This document shows, one piece after another, positions 35,243-43,470 of a stretch of DNA of 64,000 nucleotides (position 1 is the first letter of the stretch; each line of letters begins with the position of its first letter). Below the pieces are notes generated by a model. It was given only the letters and a program-made list of their open reading frames with translations. It made no database searches and had not been told where the DNA came from. The stretch is taken from the NCBI RefSeq assembly GCF_024793945.1, contig NZ_JANUSD010000001.1:248001-312000 (forward strand), read 5' to 3'. Both the position numbers and the translations under genes were made by a program. This DNA comes from Emticicia fluvialis (GTDB lineage: Bacteria; Bacteroidota; Bacteroidia; Cytophagales; Spirosomataceae).

Positions 35243-36364
35243 TTATTTCAGCTTGTTGTATTTACGGCTTAGTTCCAATACCTTGTCGGTAGGTAAGGCT
35301 TTGATGGTGCCGTTGGCGCCTTTGGTGGTTTGTGCGGCAAACATGGCGTTAATGATGGCCTCTTCGGTGGCCTCAATGGCAGCCAGAAAGAGCGGAGATA
35401 CGTCATCATTCCGCAGTTCGGTAGCTTCATAGAATCGGGTAGAACCGTTATGAGCCACCCGTAATGGTTTGGCCGTTGAGAAAGCAATTACGTAGTCGCC
35501 ACTTCCGTTAGAGGCAATGCCCCCGGTTTTTGCCAGCCCGAAGATGGCCCTTTTGGCCAGCCTTTCCAGATTACGCGCCGTAATGGGCGCATCGGTAGCC
35601 ACTACTATCATACAAGACCCGTCGGCAGGGTCGTTCAGTTGGTCGTTCAGAAAATACTGGTTCAGTTCTTCACCCACAGGCACACCGTTTATTTGTAATA
35701 CACCACCAAAATTGGTTTGCACAATTACACCCACCGTATAGCCGCCAGATTTGGCAGGCAAAACCCTTGATGCCGTACCGATGCCGCCTTTCCAGCCGAA
35801 ACAGACAGTGCCGGTGCCTGCACCCACGTTGCCTTCCTGCACTTTGCCGGTGGTGGCGGTTTCTATGGCTTTCAGTACGTGTTCTTTGGTAATGTGCCTG
35901 CCAGTTATGTCGTTCAGGTAGCTGTCGTTGGTTTCGCCGATAACCGGATTCACCGACCGCACCTTTTCGTTGCCTTTTTGTGCCAGGGTGTAGTCAATCA
36001 CGGCGTCGGCAGCGGTGGGTACCGAAAGCGTATTGGTAAGCACAATGGGCGTTTCAATATTGCCTAGTTCCTGCACCTGGCTAATGCCCGTTAGCTTGCC
36101 AAAACCGTTGGCTACAAAAATGGCGGCAGGTACTTTATCCTGAAATAGATTGCCCTCGTGCGGAACAACGGCCGTTACGCCTGTATGAATCTTCTCTCCG
36201 TCTGCCAAGGTGGTATGCCCAATTTTTACGCCGGCCACATCTGTTATGGCATTGTTGATGCCGGGTTTCATAACCCCTGTTTTGATGCCCAGTTCTCGCG
36301 GGCGTTTTTGTTGGGCCTCAACCGTTATGCTTAACAAAGACAGAAAAAAGAGAAGTAGTTTCAT
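35243..36364 (-). CDS. P1-family peptidase (DmpA-like aminopeptidase), exported
   Basis: A 373-residue N-terminal-nucleophile hydrolase of family S58 (DmpA, L-aminopeptidase/D-amidase-esterase). A signal peptide is present (MKLLLFFLSLLSITVEAQ). The family start AITDVAGVKIGHTTL and the motifs AIFVANGFGKLTG, VGAGTGTVCFGWKGG and TDAPITARNLERLAKRA are all seen. The autocleavage region near SNGSGDYVIAFST contains the G-S pair in which the Ser becomes the nucleophile after self-processing (known for DmpA). It lies 26 nt after the stop of the membrane regulator gene on the same strand, so the two are probably cotranscribed. The natural peptide or amide substrate is unknown. Confidence 0.92.
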   Translation of the reverse strand: MKLLLFFLSLLSITVEAQQKRPRELGIKTGVMKPGINNAITDVAGVKIGHTTLADGEKIHTGVTAVVPHEGNLFQDKVPAAIFVANGFGKLTGISQVQELGNIETPIVLTNTLSVPTAADAVIDYTLAQKGNEKVRSVNPVIGETNDSYLNDITGRHITKEHVLKAIETATTGKVQEGNVGAGTGTVCFGWKGGIGTASRVLPAKSGGYTVGVIVQTNFGGVLQINGVPVGEELNQYFLNDQLNDPADGSCMIVVATDAPITARNLERLAKRAIFGLAKTGGIASNGSGDYVIAFSTAKPLRVAHNGSTRFYEATELRNDDVSPLFLAAIEATEEAIINAMFAAQTTKGANGTIKALPTDKVLELSRKYNKLK

Positions 36365-36390
36365 GCGTTTAGTCTATTGATTTGAAAGGC

Positions 36391-37701
36391 CTAACGGCCA
36401 AAAGTGTCTTCATAAATAACCTGGCCGTTGCCTCTTGAAAGTTTAACAGCATCTACAAGCCCTGCACCCTGAAACTGGTACGTAAGGCCAATAATTTTGC
36501 TACCTGCGCCTTTATGGGGGAAATCGAACGCCAGTTTATTGTCTACAAATATTTTTACATGGTTATTGACTGCCTCACACCGAACTGCTACAAAGTGGTT
36601 GAAGTCAACCCCAAAACCTGATAAGTCGTTGGTTTTACCAGGTATTTCTTTGTCGATATAGAACAGGGTGTTTTCTGAAATACAACCTTTGGCCGACAGC
36701 CGGATGAGGATAGCCGAACCTTCGGTCAGCAGGCCTATTTCTGAATACTGGCAAACGGCTGCACCCTCTTTATAGGTGTTTTGTATGGTGGTTTCATAAA
36801 TGAAACTATCAGTGCTGATGTCGCCGAAATCCTTCAGGTTCATGTATTGCACCGATGGCGCGGTGGGTTGCAGGTTGATATGCCGTGCCTCTATTTTTTC
36901 AACGGTCAATCCCAGTTTTCCGTCTTGAATTGCCTCCTGCAGTTTGAAATATACCGGAACAGGCTCCTGGTTTATCAGCGGCAGCCAGCCGTTGGTTTTT
37001 ATAAAAAGCTGATGCTCTTTGATAACCTGATGGCCTACTACCAGTTTGGCCTGAAAAAAGCCCGGGTAATAATAGATAGAGGTATGCTGATGCTGATTGC
37101 GCGCAACACGGGTTCGTTTGGAGGAATCCCAGCTTTGTTGAATATACACCGAATCTTCAGGTGCTTTGGAGGCATCATAATCAAAAATAACTGAATTAGG
37201 TACGCCCGATGCCACCACTTTTTTGCTGCTGAATTGGTAATCGGCAGGGTTCAGCTGCGCTGATGTGTTTACATCTTTTTTTGCAAGCAACAACCAGCCG
37301 ACAATGCCTGTTGCCAGTAAAAAGGGCAGAATAAACGAGAAAAGATACGGGCGTTTGCGTACCTCGGGTTTGTTGGCCGGTATTTGAGCCGCTGTAACGG
37401 CAGACGCCTGCTGTGGCATTTCGGCTGCATGGTGCTGACGGAAATCCCGCCAGTTTTCAAAACCTGTGTACTGTGCCAGCGTGTTCAGGGTAGTGGCAGT
37501 AGGTGCAGACTCATACTTTACCTTGCCCCAGATGCGCTTCAACGTGGTGGGGCTGAGGGTTACAGAGGTAACATCAAATATCTGTTGAGATAACTCTTCA
37601 AAATCGCGGTTGCTCCATTGGGTGCTGTTTCCCCAGCCCAGTTTCTCTTCAATCAGGGTTTTGCATCGGGTTAGCAGTATGTCATCTGTATCGGTTTTCA
37701 A
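36391..37701 (-). CDS. HTH-like N-terminal, single-pass membrane protein with extracytoplasmic domain
   Basis: A protein of about 436 residues with three parts. Residues 1-90 look like a cytoplasmic HTH-like domain (CKTLIEEKLGWG, LSPTTLKRIWGKVKYES, NTLAQYTGFENWRDF), a module I have seen at the N-terminus of many Bacteroidota proteins. One transmembrane segment lies at about 118-140. The extracytoplasmic C-terminal part of about 290 residues ends with a concanavalin/LamG-like segment (VKIFVDNKLAFDFPH, VIYEDTFG). The start is uncertain: no ATG lies near; the TTG at 37701 gives the conserved domain start, while a TTG at 37815 would add 38 residues of no clear relationship. It could act as a one-component sensor that transmits a periplasmic signal to DNA, but that is inference. 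Confidence 0.7.
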   Translation of the reverse strand: MKTDTDDILLTRCKTLIEEKLGWGNSTQWSNRDFEELSQQIFDVTSVTLSPTTLKRIWGKVKYESAPTATTLNTLAQYTGFENWRDFRQHHAAEMPQQASAVTAAQIPANKPEVRKRPYLFSFILPFLLATGIVGWLLLAKKDVNTSAQLNPADYQFSSKKVVASGVPNSVIFDYDASKAPEDSVYIQQSWDSSKRTRVARNQHQHTSIYYYPGFFQAKLVVGHQVIKEHQLFIKTNGWLPLINQEPVPVYFKLQEAIQDGKLGLTVEKIEARHINLQPTAPSVQYMNLKDFGDISTDSFIYETTIQNTYKEGAAVCQYSEIGLLTEGSAILIRLSAKGCISENTLFYIDKEIPGKTNDLSGFGVDFNHFVAVRCEAVNNHVKIFVDNKLAFDFPHKGAGSKIIGLTYQFQGAGLVDAVKLSRGNGQVIYEDTFGR

Positions 37702-37841
37702 GCGTTTATGGGCTGTGGGGTGGTTTGAATAATCTTGAACAGACTTGAAAAGGCTATGAATAGAACCGTTGGCAGAGGCTTCATAAATTGTCAGGTCGAT
37801 TCGGTGAATCAGCAATTAAATTCTAAAACACTAACAAAGCT

Positions 37842-38369
37842 ATGCAAAAGAACACAAAAACAGGGGTGCTGGCAGCAGTTTTTTTCGCCTTCTTATTTCT
37901 TACATTTGCTGTCTCTGCGCAGGACGACAAAGCCAAACGTCCGTCGCCGCCGGTTACGGCATCAGGCATTATCAACGGTAATAGCATAACTATTAATTAT
38001 GGCCAGCCCTCAGTAAAAGGCCGCGAGATTTGGGGTAAGCTGGTGCCTTATGGTGAAGTATGGCGTGCAGGTGCCAATGAGGCCACAACCATTGCGTTTG
38101 CTAAAGATGTAACCATTGAGGGCAAGACGCTTCCGGCTGGCAAATATGGTTTCTTTGCCATACCCGGTGCCAACGAATGGACCATCATATTTAACAAAGT
38201 GCCTAACCAATGGGGGGCCTTTAAGTATGATGCCGCACAGGATGCCCTGCGTGTAACCGTAAAGCCTAAGCAAGCAAAGGCATTCAGCGAAAAGCTATGG
38301 TATGCAGTGAACAAGCACTCAGTAACCCTGGCATGGGCAAACACCGAGGTAGCTTTTGGGGTGAAGTAG
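37842..38369 (+). CDS. DUF2911 exported protein
   Basis: A 175-residue protein of the DUF2911 family, with a signal peptide (VLAAVFFAFLFLTFAVSAQ) and the family motifs GQPSVKGREIWGKLVPYGE, WRAGANEATTI, LPAGKYGFFAIPG and W..IFNKVPNQWGAF. Function is not known for the family; the fold is predicted to be all-beta and extracytoplasmic. It is transcribed divergently from the HTH-membrane gene and followed by the large 9-nt repeat island, which lies between it and the convergent mtgA. Confidence 0.88.
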   Translation: MQKNTKTGVLAAVFFAFLFLTFAVSAQDDKAKRPSPPVTASGIINGNSITINYGQPSVKGREIWGKLVPYGEVWRAGANEATTIAFAKDVTIEGKTLPAGKYGFFAIPGANEWTIIFNKVPNQWGAFKYDAAQDALRVTVKPKQAKAFSEKLWYAVNKHSVTLAWANTEVAFGVK

Positions 38370-38430
38370 GGTTGAGCCACTAAAGTGATTGAAACCAGTA
38401 TTGGCCACCATCGTAATTTACTAAGACCTG

Positions 38431-38525
38431 CACTTTCCGCACTTTCTGTACTAAAGTGCGGAAAGTGTGGAAAGTGTGGAAAGTGCGGATTCGCACACCT
38501 CGCACAAGAGTGCGAATAGTGCGAG
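38431..38525. repeat. Left flanking 9-nt repeat array with 15-bp hairpin
   Basis: Ten 9-nt units plus one 7-nt unit, all with a GTGC, GCAC, GTAC or GTGT core in the same 9-nt phase. The first part forms a perfect 15-bp stem (38431-38445 with 38453-38467) around a 7-nt loop. A longer version of the same array is at 39309-39448 in the same orientation. Confidence 0.85.
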
Positions 38526-38570
38526 TTAGTACGACCCTTATTTTTTCATCAAATAGATTGATATTTTTAT

Positions 38571-38776
38571 AATTAATTGATAGTCAATACAATAAATATT
38601 ATATCTATGATATTATAGAAGATAGATTCTGTTTTGGAAGCCAATAACCGTACCAAGCGTACAAATCGCACAAATCGCACCAAAGTGCGGAAAGTGCGAT
38701 TCGTACCATTCGTACCATTCGTACTCTGGTACGAGTAGTACGAGGCACTACATCATTAATCAATATAAATATTTAT
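38571..38776. repeat. Composite tandem repeat, unit 1 (206 nt)
   Basis: An AT-rich part (AATTAATTGATA..., then GAAGATAGATTCTG) is followed by four 9-nt units of the CGYACNNNN type and then units of the GTRCNNNNN type, ending GTAGTACGAGGCAC and an AT-rich spacer. The left CGCAC-type and right GTGCG-type halves are complementary and can pair. Confidence 0.85.
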
Positions 38777-39018
38777 AATTAATTGATAATCAATATATTA
38801 ATTAATTTATCTATAATATTATAGAAGATAGATTCTGTTTTGGAAGCCAATAACCGTACCAACCGTACCAACCGCACAAATCGCACAAATCGCACAAATC
38901 GCACAAATCGCACAAATCGCACCAGAGTGCGGAAAGTGCGATTCGTACCATTCGCACCATTCGTACTCTGGTACGAGTAGTACGAGGCACTACATCATTA
39001 ATCAATATAAATATTTAT
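38777..39018. repeat. Composite tandem repeat, unit 2 (242 nt)
   Basis: Nearly identical to unit 1 but with eight instead of four CGYACNNNN nonamers (two CGTACCAAC, five CGCACAAAT, one CGCACCAGA). The extra length is 36 nt, exactly four nonamers. Confidence 0.85.
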
Positions 39019-39157
39019 AATTAATTGATAATCAATATATTAATTAATTTATCTATAATATTATAGAAGATAGATTCTGTATTGAAAGCCGATAACCGTA
39101 CCAACCGCACCAACCGCACAAATCGCACCAGAGTGCGAAAAGTGCGATTCGTACGAA
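39019..39157. repeat. Composite tandem repeat, unit 3 (truncated)
   Basis: Repeats the AT-rich start and four nonamers, then breaks off inside the GTRC part near GATTCGTACGAATAG. The second half seen in units 1 and 2 is missing. Confidence 0.8.
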
Positions 39158-39308
39158 TAGAAGTTCTTAATTAGATAAATGAAATGAATTAAACAGAATT
39201 GAATATTTTTTTTGTAACTATTTGATTATCAATAATTAATAATCAAAATAAATAATATAATTATTAAAGATAAGAGTGAGTAGCCTTTGTTCAGAAAACC
39301 ATTAACCA

Positions 39309-39448
39309 CACTTTCCGTACTTTCTGTACTCTGGTGCGGAAAGTGTGGAAAGTGTGGAAAGTGCGGAAAGTGCGATTAGTGCGGAATCGCACACCTCGTA
39401 CACCTCGCACTATTCGCACACCTCGCACAAGCGTGCGACTAGTGCGAG
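39309..39448. repeat. Right flanking 9-nt repeat array
   Basis: Same orientation and order as 38431-38525 but 45 nt (five nonamers) longer. A conserved 7-nt unit (TACTCTG; TACTAAA at the left) sits at the same place near the hairpin loop. The leading stem has one mismatch (CACTTTCCGTAC with GTGCGGAAAGTG). Confidence 0.85.
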
Positions 39449-39476
39449 CTGCTTTGGCCGCTGATGCAGACTTATA

Positions 39477-40256
39477 TCAAAACTGGCGTAAGTCTTTCAG
39501 ATAAGATGGCCCACCCAAAGCCCGCATTTGCCGGGCAATTTGACTGGTTCGGCGAGCTACATAAGGCCCCGGATTCTGGATTGACCATTTCCTGGGGCTG
39601 GGCAATACGGCTGCTATCCGTGCGGCCTGTTCTCGGCTGATATTTTTGGCAGATTTATTAAAATACCGGTTAGAGGCCGCTTCTACGCCAAATGTCCTGT
39701 CGCCCATTTCTGCTACATTCAGATACACCTCCAGAATACGTTGTTTGCCCCAGATAAGCTCTATCAGTACTGTAAAATATACCTCAATGGCTTTACGGAT
39801 GTAGCTGCGGGTTTGCCATAGAAAAACGTTTTTGGCCACCTGTTGCGAAATCGTGCTGGCGCCGCGTATCTTCCGGCCTTTCAGGTTACGGTTAAAGGCG
39901 GTTTTCATCGACCCGAAATCAAACCCGTAATGGTCAGGGAAAAGCTGGTCTTCGGCAGCCACCACCGCTAAGGGCATTTCTTTTGATATTTTGTCATACG
40001 AAACCCACTGGTAATGTATCTCGCTGTCTTTTCCTTCGGCAATGGCTTCTATTTTTCTTGTCAGCATGGTAGCCGTAAAAGGCACAGGTACAAACTTGAA
40101 AAACACTACGGCACTGATGCTTGAAACAAAGAAAAAGATAACAAACCTGACCAGCGTACGTTTCAGCCTTACCCATACGGAGGCGAGCCTGGGCCTGGCC
40201 GCAGCTTTTGATTTTTTAGGGGCCGGAGTTTTACTTCTGAATGTATTCTTAGCCAT
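39477..40256 (-). CDS. mtgA: Monofunctional biosynthetic peptidoglycan transglycosylase
   Basis: Inner-membrane glycosyltransferase of family GT51, 259 residues, that polymerises lipid II into glycan strands without a transpeptidase domain. A basic cytoplasmic tail (1-35) precedes one transmembrane segment (36-56). GT51 motifs follow in order: AAEDQLFPDHYGFD with catalytic Glu102, GASTISQQVAKNVFLW, RKAIEVYFTVLIELIWGKQR (a typical lipid-binding segment), ILEVYLNVAEMG, and AARIAAVLPSPRKW. Length and order match MtgA. It is downstream of and 63 nt from the PhzF-like gene on the same strand and ends 28 nt from the repeat island. Confidence 0.95.
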   Translation of the reverse strand: MAKNTFRSKTPAPKKSKAAARPRLASVWVRLKRTLVRFVIFFFVSSISAVVFFKFVPVPFTATMLTRKIEAIAEGKDSEIHYQWVSYDKISKEMPLAVVAAEDQLFPDHYGFDFGSMKTAFNRNLKGRKIRGASTISQQVAKNVFLWQTRSYIRKAIEVYFTVLIELIWGKQRILEVYLNVAEMGDRTFGVEAASNRYFNKSAKNISREQAARIAAVLPSPRKWSIQNPGPYVARRTSQIARQMRALGGPSYLKDLRQF

Positions 40257-40319
40257 GTGTCAGGTTAAGTTTTGTAAGGGTATTGCACTTTTTTATGCAA
40301 AAATCGTAAAATTATGCGG

Positions 40320-41204
40320 TTACACAAACCATTTGCCCTGTGCAACCAGCTGCGCTTTGCCCCCTACCTGCAATTTATACTTTTCGTTGTCGGTTCGCTC
40401 GCCTTTAATACTGATTAACGAAGGGCGGTTTATCTCGTACCCCTGTTCTACCAGTTTATGAATAACAGGCAGCTCATGCTTAAGCAAATAGGCCAGCAGG
40501 CAACTATTGGCGCTGCCGGTGGCGGCATCTTCTACTATTTTCTGGTTTTCGAGGCAGAGCATCCGGGCATGCACATGATTTACCTCTGCGTGTGTTTCTG
40601 GCGAGAACACAAAGAAAGCAGTGGTAAGGCCATCGGCCGAATTACTTTTATGCAGCTGGTTGTCAATAAGCCATTGGGTAATGGCGGCGGCCTCTGGTTT
40701 TACCTGCTGCACGGCTTTCAGGGTTTTTAGCGGAACAATCAGATAAGGCAAACCGGTTGACACCAGCTGAACAGGCAGGGTATCGTCAACATCGGTGGGT
40801 TCAATGCCCAGCAGAGGCGGCAGGTCGGTGTAGAGGGTTTCACCAAAAACAGGGTTGTTCAATTCAAGCCAGAGTATTCCATCGGCTGGTTTTACAGGCA
40901 CTTTACCTATTTTCAGGTTTAAGGTTATTTCAGACCCGGTATCGCCCATCAACACAAATGCCGTACCCAGCGTAGGGTGGCCTGCAAAGGGTACTTCGTA
41001 TTCGGGCGTAAAAATCCGAACGTTATAGCCACCGTCTGAGGGTTCATCAGAAAGAATAAAGGTGGTTTCCTGAAAATTGATTTCCCTGGCAATTTTCAGC
41101 ATTTGCTCGTCTGTCAGTTCTCCGGCATTGCGGAATACAGCCAACTGATTACCCTGATATTTTTGCTCGGCAAACACATCAACAATTGAAAAATCTAGTT
41201 CCAT
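40320..41204 (-). CDS. PhzF-family isomerase-like protein
   Basis: A 294-residue cytoplasmic protein of the PhzF/YddE family with the diaminopimelate-epimerase fold. Motifs: FSIVDVFAEQKYQGNQLAVF at the N-terminus, INFQETTFIL with the conserved glutamate that acts in PhzF, FTPEYEVPFAGHPTLGTAFVL and the second-domain glycine-rich VEDAATGSANSCLLAYLL. PhzF itself isomerises a phenazine precursor; most family members outside phenazine producers have unknown substrates. No phenazine genes are near. It is the likely first gene of a unit with mtgA. Confidence 0.9.
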   Translation of the reverse strand: MELDFSIVDVFAEQKYQGNQLAVFRNAGELTDEQMLKIAREINFQETTFILSDEPSDGGYNVRIFTPEYEVPFAGHPTLGTAFVLMGDTGSEITLNLKIGKVPVKPADGILWLELNNPVFGETLYTDLPPLLGIEPTDVDDTLPVQLVSTGLPYLIVPLKTLKAVQQVKPEAAAITQWLIDNQLHKSNSADGLTTAFFVFSPETHAEVNHVHARMLCLENQKIVEDAATGSANSCLLAYLLKHELPVIHKLVEQGYEINRPSLISIKGERTDNEKYKLQVGGKAQLVAQGKWFV

Positions 41205-41447
41205 CTTTTTTCCGGTTTAAGATTTAGAATTGATACCCTTTCATGGCCTGGTGCGGCAAATCCTGAAATCATGTTCCAACGTTTTGCTAAAAAACGAAAT
41301 ATCCCCCATAATGGGTGATGATGCACTCGTTTTTTTTTACTTATTTGCCGTGCATCAATGGTTTGCAGCATAGGTATGGTGTCTGACACCACGAGATACA
41401 GGTGGTAAATTGTTGTTCGGTATGTTTTTTGGTGTCATACGAATTAA

Positions 41448-41455
41448 TAACTTTG
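41448..41455 (+). promoter_or_regulatory. -7 box upstream of the M61 peptidase gene
   Basis: TAACTTTG matches TAnnTTTG exactly, 50 nt before the ATG at 41506. A TTTG at 41428-41431 is a candidate -33 element but the 16-nt spacing is shorter than usual. Nothing else is recognised in the 300-nt gap 41205-41505. Confidence 0.45.
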
Positions 41456-41505
41456 TGCGTTTACAATCCATCTGAGTTTATTATACAAATTATAATCAAT
41501 TATTT

Positions 41506-43386
41506 ATGAAAAGAATTGCATGTATGCTTCTGACAATGGCCGTTATGGCCGCCTGTACCAGAAGCGCCACGGTGAGCACCTCATCAACACAAAAAAATAA
41601 CCTGTATCAGTTTTCGGTTGATTTAACCAAAGTGCAGAACGATAAACTGGAGGTTTCGTTGGTGGCACCTAAAATCAATGCCGACCAGATTACGTATTTT
41701 CTGCCTAAAATTGTGCCGGGTACTTATGCCAATTATGATTTTGGCCGTTATGTGTCTGGTTTTAAGGCGTATAATGCCAAGGGCGATACGCTGCCGGTTA
41801 CCAAGGCAGATGTAAACAGCTGGACCATCAAAAATGCCAAAGACCTGCATAGAATCAGCTATAAAATTGATGATACCTGGGATTCGCCCGAAATTAAAGG
41901 TGAAAAAATATTTGAGCCTGCCGGTAGCGATATTGATGCCAACAAGAAATTTGCCATTAATACTTTCTGCTTTTTTGGCTATTTTAATGGTTTAACAAAA
42001 GTGCCTTACCGGGTGTCATTCACCAAGCCTGATGGCTTTTATGGCGCTACTTCTATGAATTTTGTTTCAACCACAGCCAACCGTGATGTGTTTGAGGCCG
42101 ATAACTACATGGATTTGTCTGATGCCCCGATACTGTACACCCGCCCGGACACCACCGTGCTGAAAGTAGGTGGCGCTGATATTCTGGTGTCGGTTTTTTC
42201 GCCCAATAAAAAAGCTAACTCAAAAGAAATTGCAGCCAATATAAACTCGTTGCTGAATGCCCAGAAAGATTACCTGGGTGGCAAATTGCCGATTCAGAAA
42301 TATGCGTTCCTGATTGTGCTGTCAGATAACCCGAATCTGATGAGCTACGGTGCCTTAGAACACTCGTATTCGTCTTTCTATTATCTGCCCGAAGGCACTT
42401 CGAAGGAGCTTTCGCAGACAGTAAAAGACGTGGCTTCGCATGAGTTTTTTCATATCATTACGCCTTTGAGCATCCATTCAGAAGAAATCGGCGATTTTGA
42501 TTTTAACCAGCCGAAGATGAGTAAACACCTTTGGATGTATGAAGGAGCTACCGAATATGCCGCCGGACACATGCAGATGAAGTATGGATTGATTGAAATG
42601 CCGCAGTATCTGGATATGCTGCAGGATAAAATCAATTTCATGAAGCGTGTGAACGACAAACTGCCGTTTACTGAAATGAGCAAGCAGGTGCTGGATAAAT
42701 ACAAAAACCAGTATCAGAACGTATATAATAAAGGCGCCTTGATTGCACTGTGTCTGGATATCAGACTCCGTCAGTTATCAGACGGCAAGTATGGTACACA
42801 AAATCTGATGCGTGACCTGGCCAAAACCTACGGTAAAACCAAGTCGTTTAAAGATGATGAGTTGTTTGATAAAATAACGGCATTGACTTATCCTGAAATC
42901 CGCGAGTTTTTTACCAAATACGTTGAAGGCCCCGAACCACTGCCATTGGTTGATGTTTTCAAGAGCGTAGGTATTGATTATTTGCCAGAGGCCACCGTGA
43001 AGAAAATCAGCCTTGGTGGCATTAACCTGGGCTACAGTGCGGCAACCAAGCGCATAAAAATAGCCAATGCCAGCAACATGAACGATTTTGGTAAGAAAAT
43101 GGGGTATCAGCAGAATGATGAGATTATCTCGCTGAACGGCCAGCCATTTGAGTTAACCAAAGTGCAGCACCTGTTGGATGATTACAGCAACAACACCAAA
43201 GAAGGAGACCCGGTAGTGATGGAAGTAGCCCGTAAAAACAGCGAAGGTAAAGAAGAAATAGTGAAGCTGTCGGCACCGGCCATGCTGGTAGACGTAGTAG
43301 AAAAGAATGTGTTGAAACCAGCCGACAACCCAACACCTGCCCAATTGAAGCTAAGAAAAGACTGGCTAAGCCCGGATAAAAACTGA
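41506..43386 (+). CDS. M61-family metallopeptidase with PDZ domain, lipoprotein
   Basis: A 626-residue zinc aminopeptidase-like protein of the M61 (glycyl aminopeptidase) family. The lipoprotein signal peptide ends MAVMAAC (Cys17). An N-terminal beta domain (about 35-230) precedes the catalytic domain with the zinc motif HEFFH (312-316) and a downstream glutamate, within MYEGATEYAAG. A PDZ domain occupies about 480-600 (GINLGYSAATKR, MGYQQNDEIISLNGQPF). It is a periplasmic or outer-membrane protein; peptide specificity is not predictable beyond the family preference for small N-terminal residues. It ends at a terminator shared with hisC. Confidence 0.93.
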   Translation: MKRIACMLLTMAVMAACTRSATVSTSSTQKNNLYQFSVDLTKVQNDKLEVSLVAPKINADQITYFLPKIVPGTYANYDFGRYVSGFKAYNAKGDTLPVTKADVNSWTIKNAKDLHRISYKIDDTWDSPEIKGEKIFEPAGSDIDANKKFAINTFCFFGYFNGLTKVPYRVSFTKPDGFYGATSMNFVSTTANRDVFEADNYMDLSDAPILYTRPDTTVLKVGGADILVSVFSPNKKANSKEIAANINSLLNAQKDYLGGKLPIQKYAFLIVLSDNPNLMSYGALEHSYSSFYYLPEGTSKELSQTVKDVASHEFFHIITPLSIHSEEIGDFDFNQPKMSKHLWMYEGATEYAAGHMQMKYGLIEMPQYLDMLQDKINFMKRVNDKLPFTEMSKQVLDKYKNQYQNVYNKGALIALCLDIRLRQLSDGKYGTQNLMRDLAKTYGKTKSFKDDELFDKITALTYPEIREFFTKYVEGPEPLPLVDVFKSVGIDYLPEATVKKISLGGINLGYSAATKRIKIANASNMNDFGKKMGYQQNDEIISLNGQPFELTKVQHLLDDYSNNTKEGDPVVMEVARKNSEGKEEIVKLSAPAMLVDVVEKNVLKPADNPTPAQLKLRKDWLSPDKN

Positions 43387-43421
43387 TTTTACCGCTTGAA
43401 CATTCAGCTTGAATAAAAAAG

Positions 43422-43456
43422 AAGCGCGGCCTTTGTAAACTAACAGGGCCGCGCTT
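43422..43456. terminator. Bidirectional terminator between M61 peptidase and hisC
   Basis: 10-bp GC-rich stem (43422-43431 with 43447-43456), with an A-run on the left and T-rich sequence on the right, between convergent genes. Confidence 0.8.
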
Positions 43457-43470
43457 GCTGTTTATAATTT

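Noticed and set aside
38811..39005. A minus-strand frame encoding repeated Asp-Leu-Cys
   Set aside because: It is the 9-nt repeat read as codons; 9 is a multiple of 3, so any frame stays open. No start context and no match to a protein pattern.
38571..39157. CRISPR array
   Set aside because: The repeats are 9 nt or over 200 nt, there are no unique spacers of constant length, and no cas genes are nearby.
41195..41392. Minus-strand 65-residue frame upstream of the PhzF-like gene
   Set aside because: Overlaps the PhzF start, has no family pattern or signal, and lies across a promoter region.
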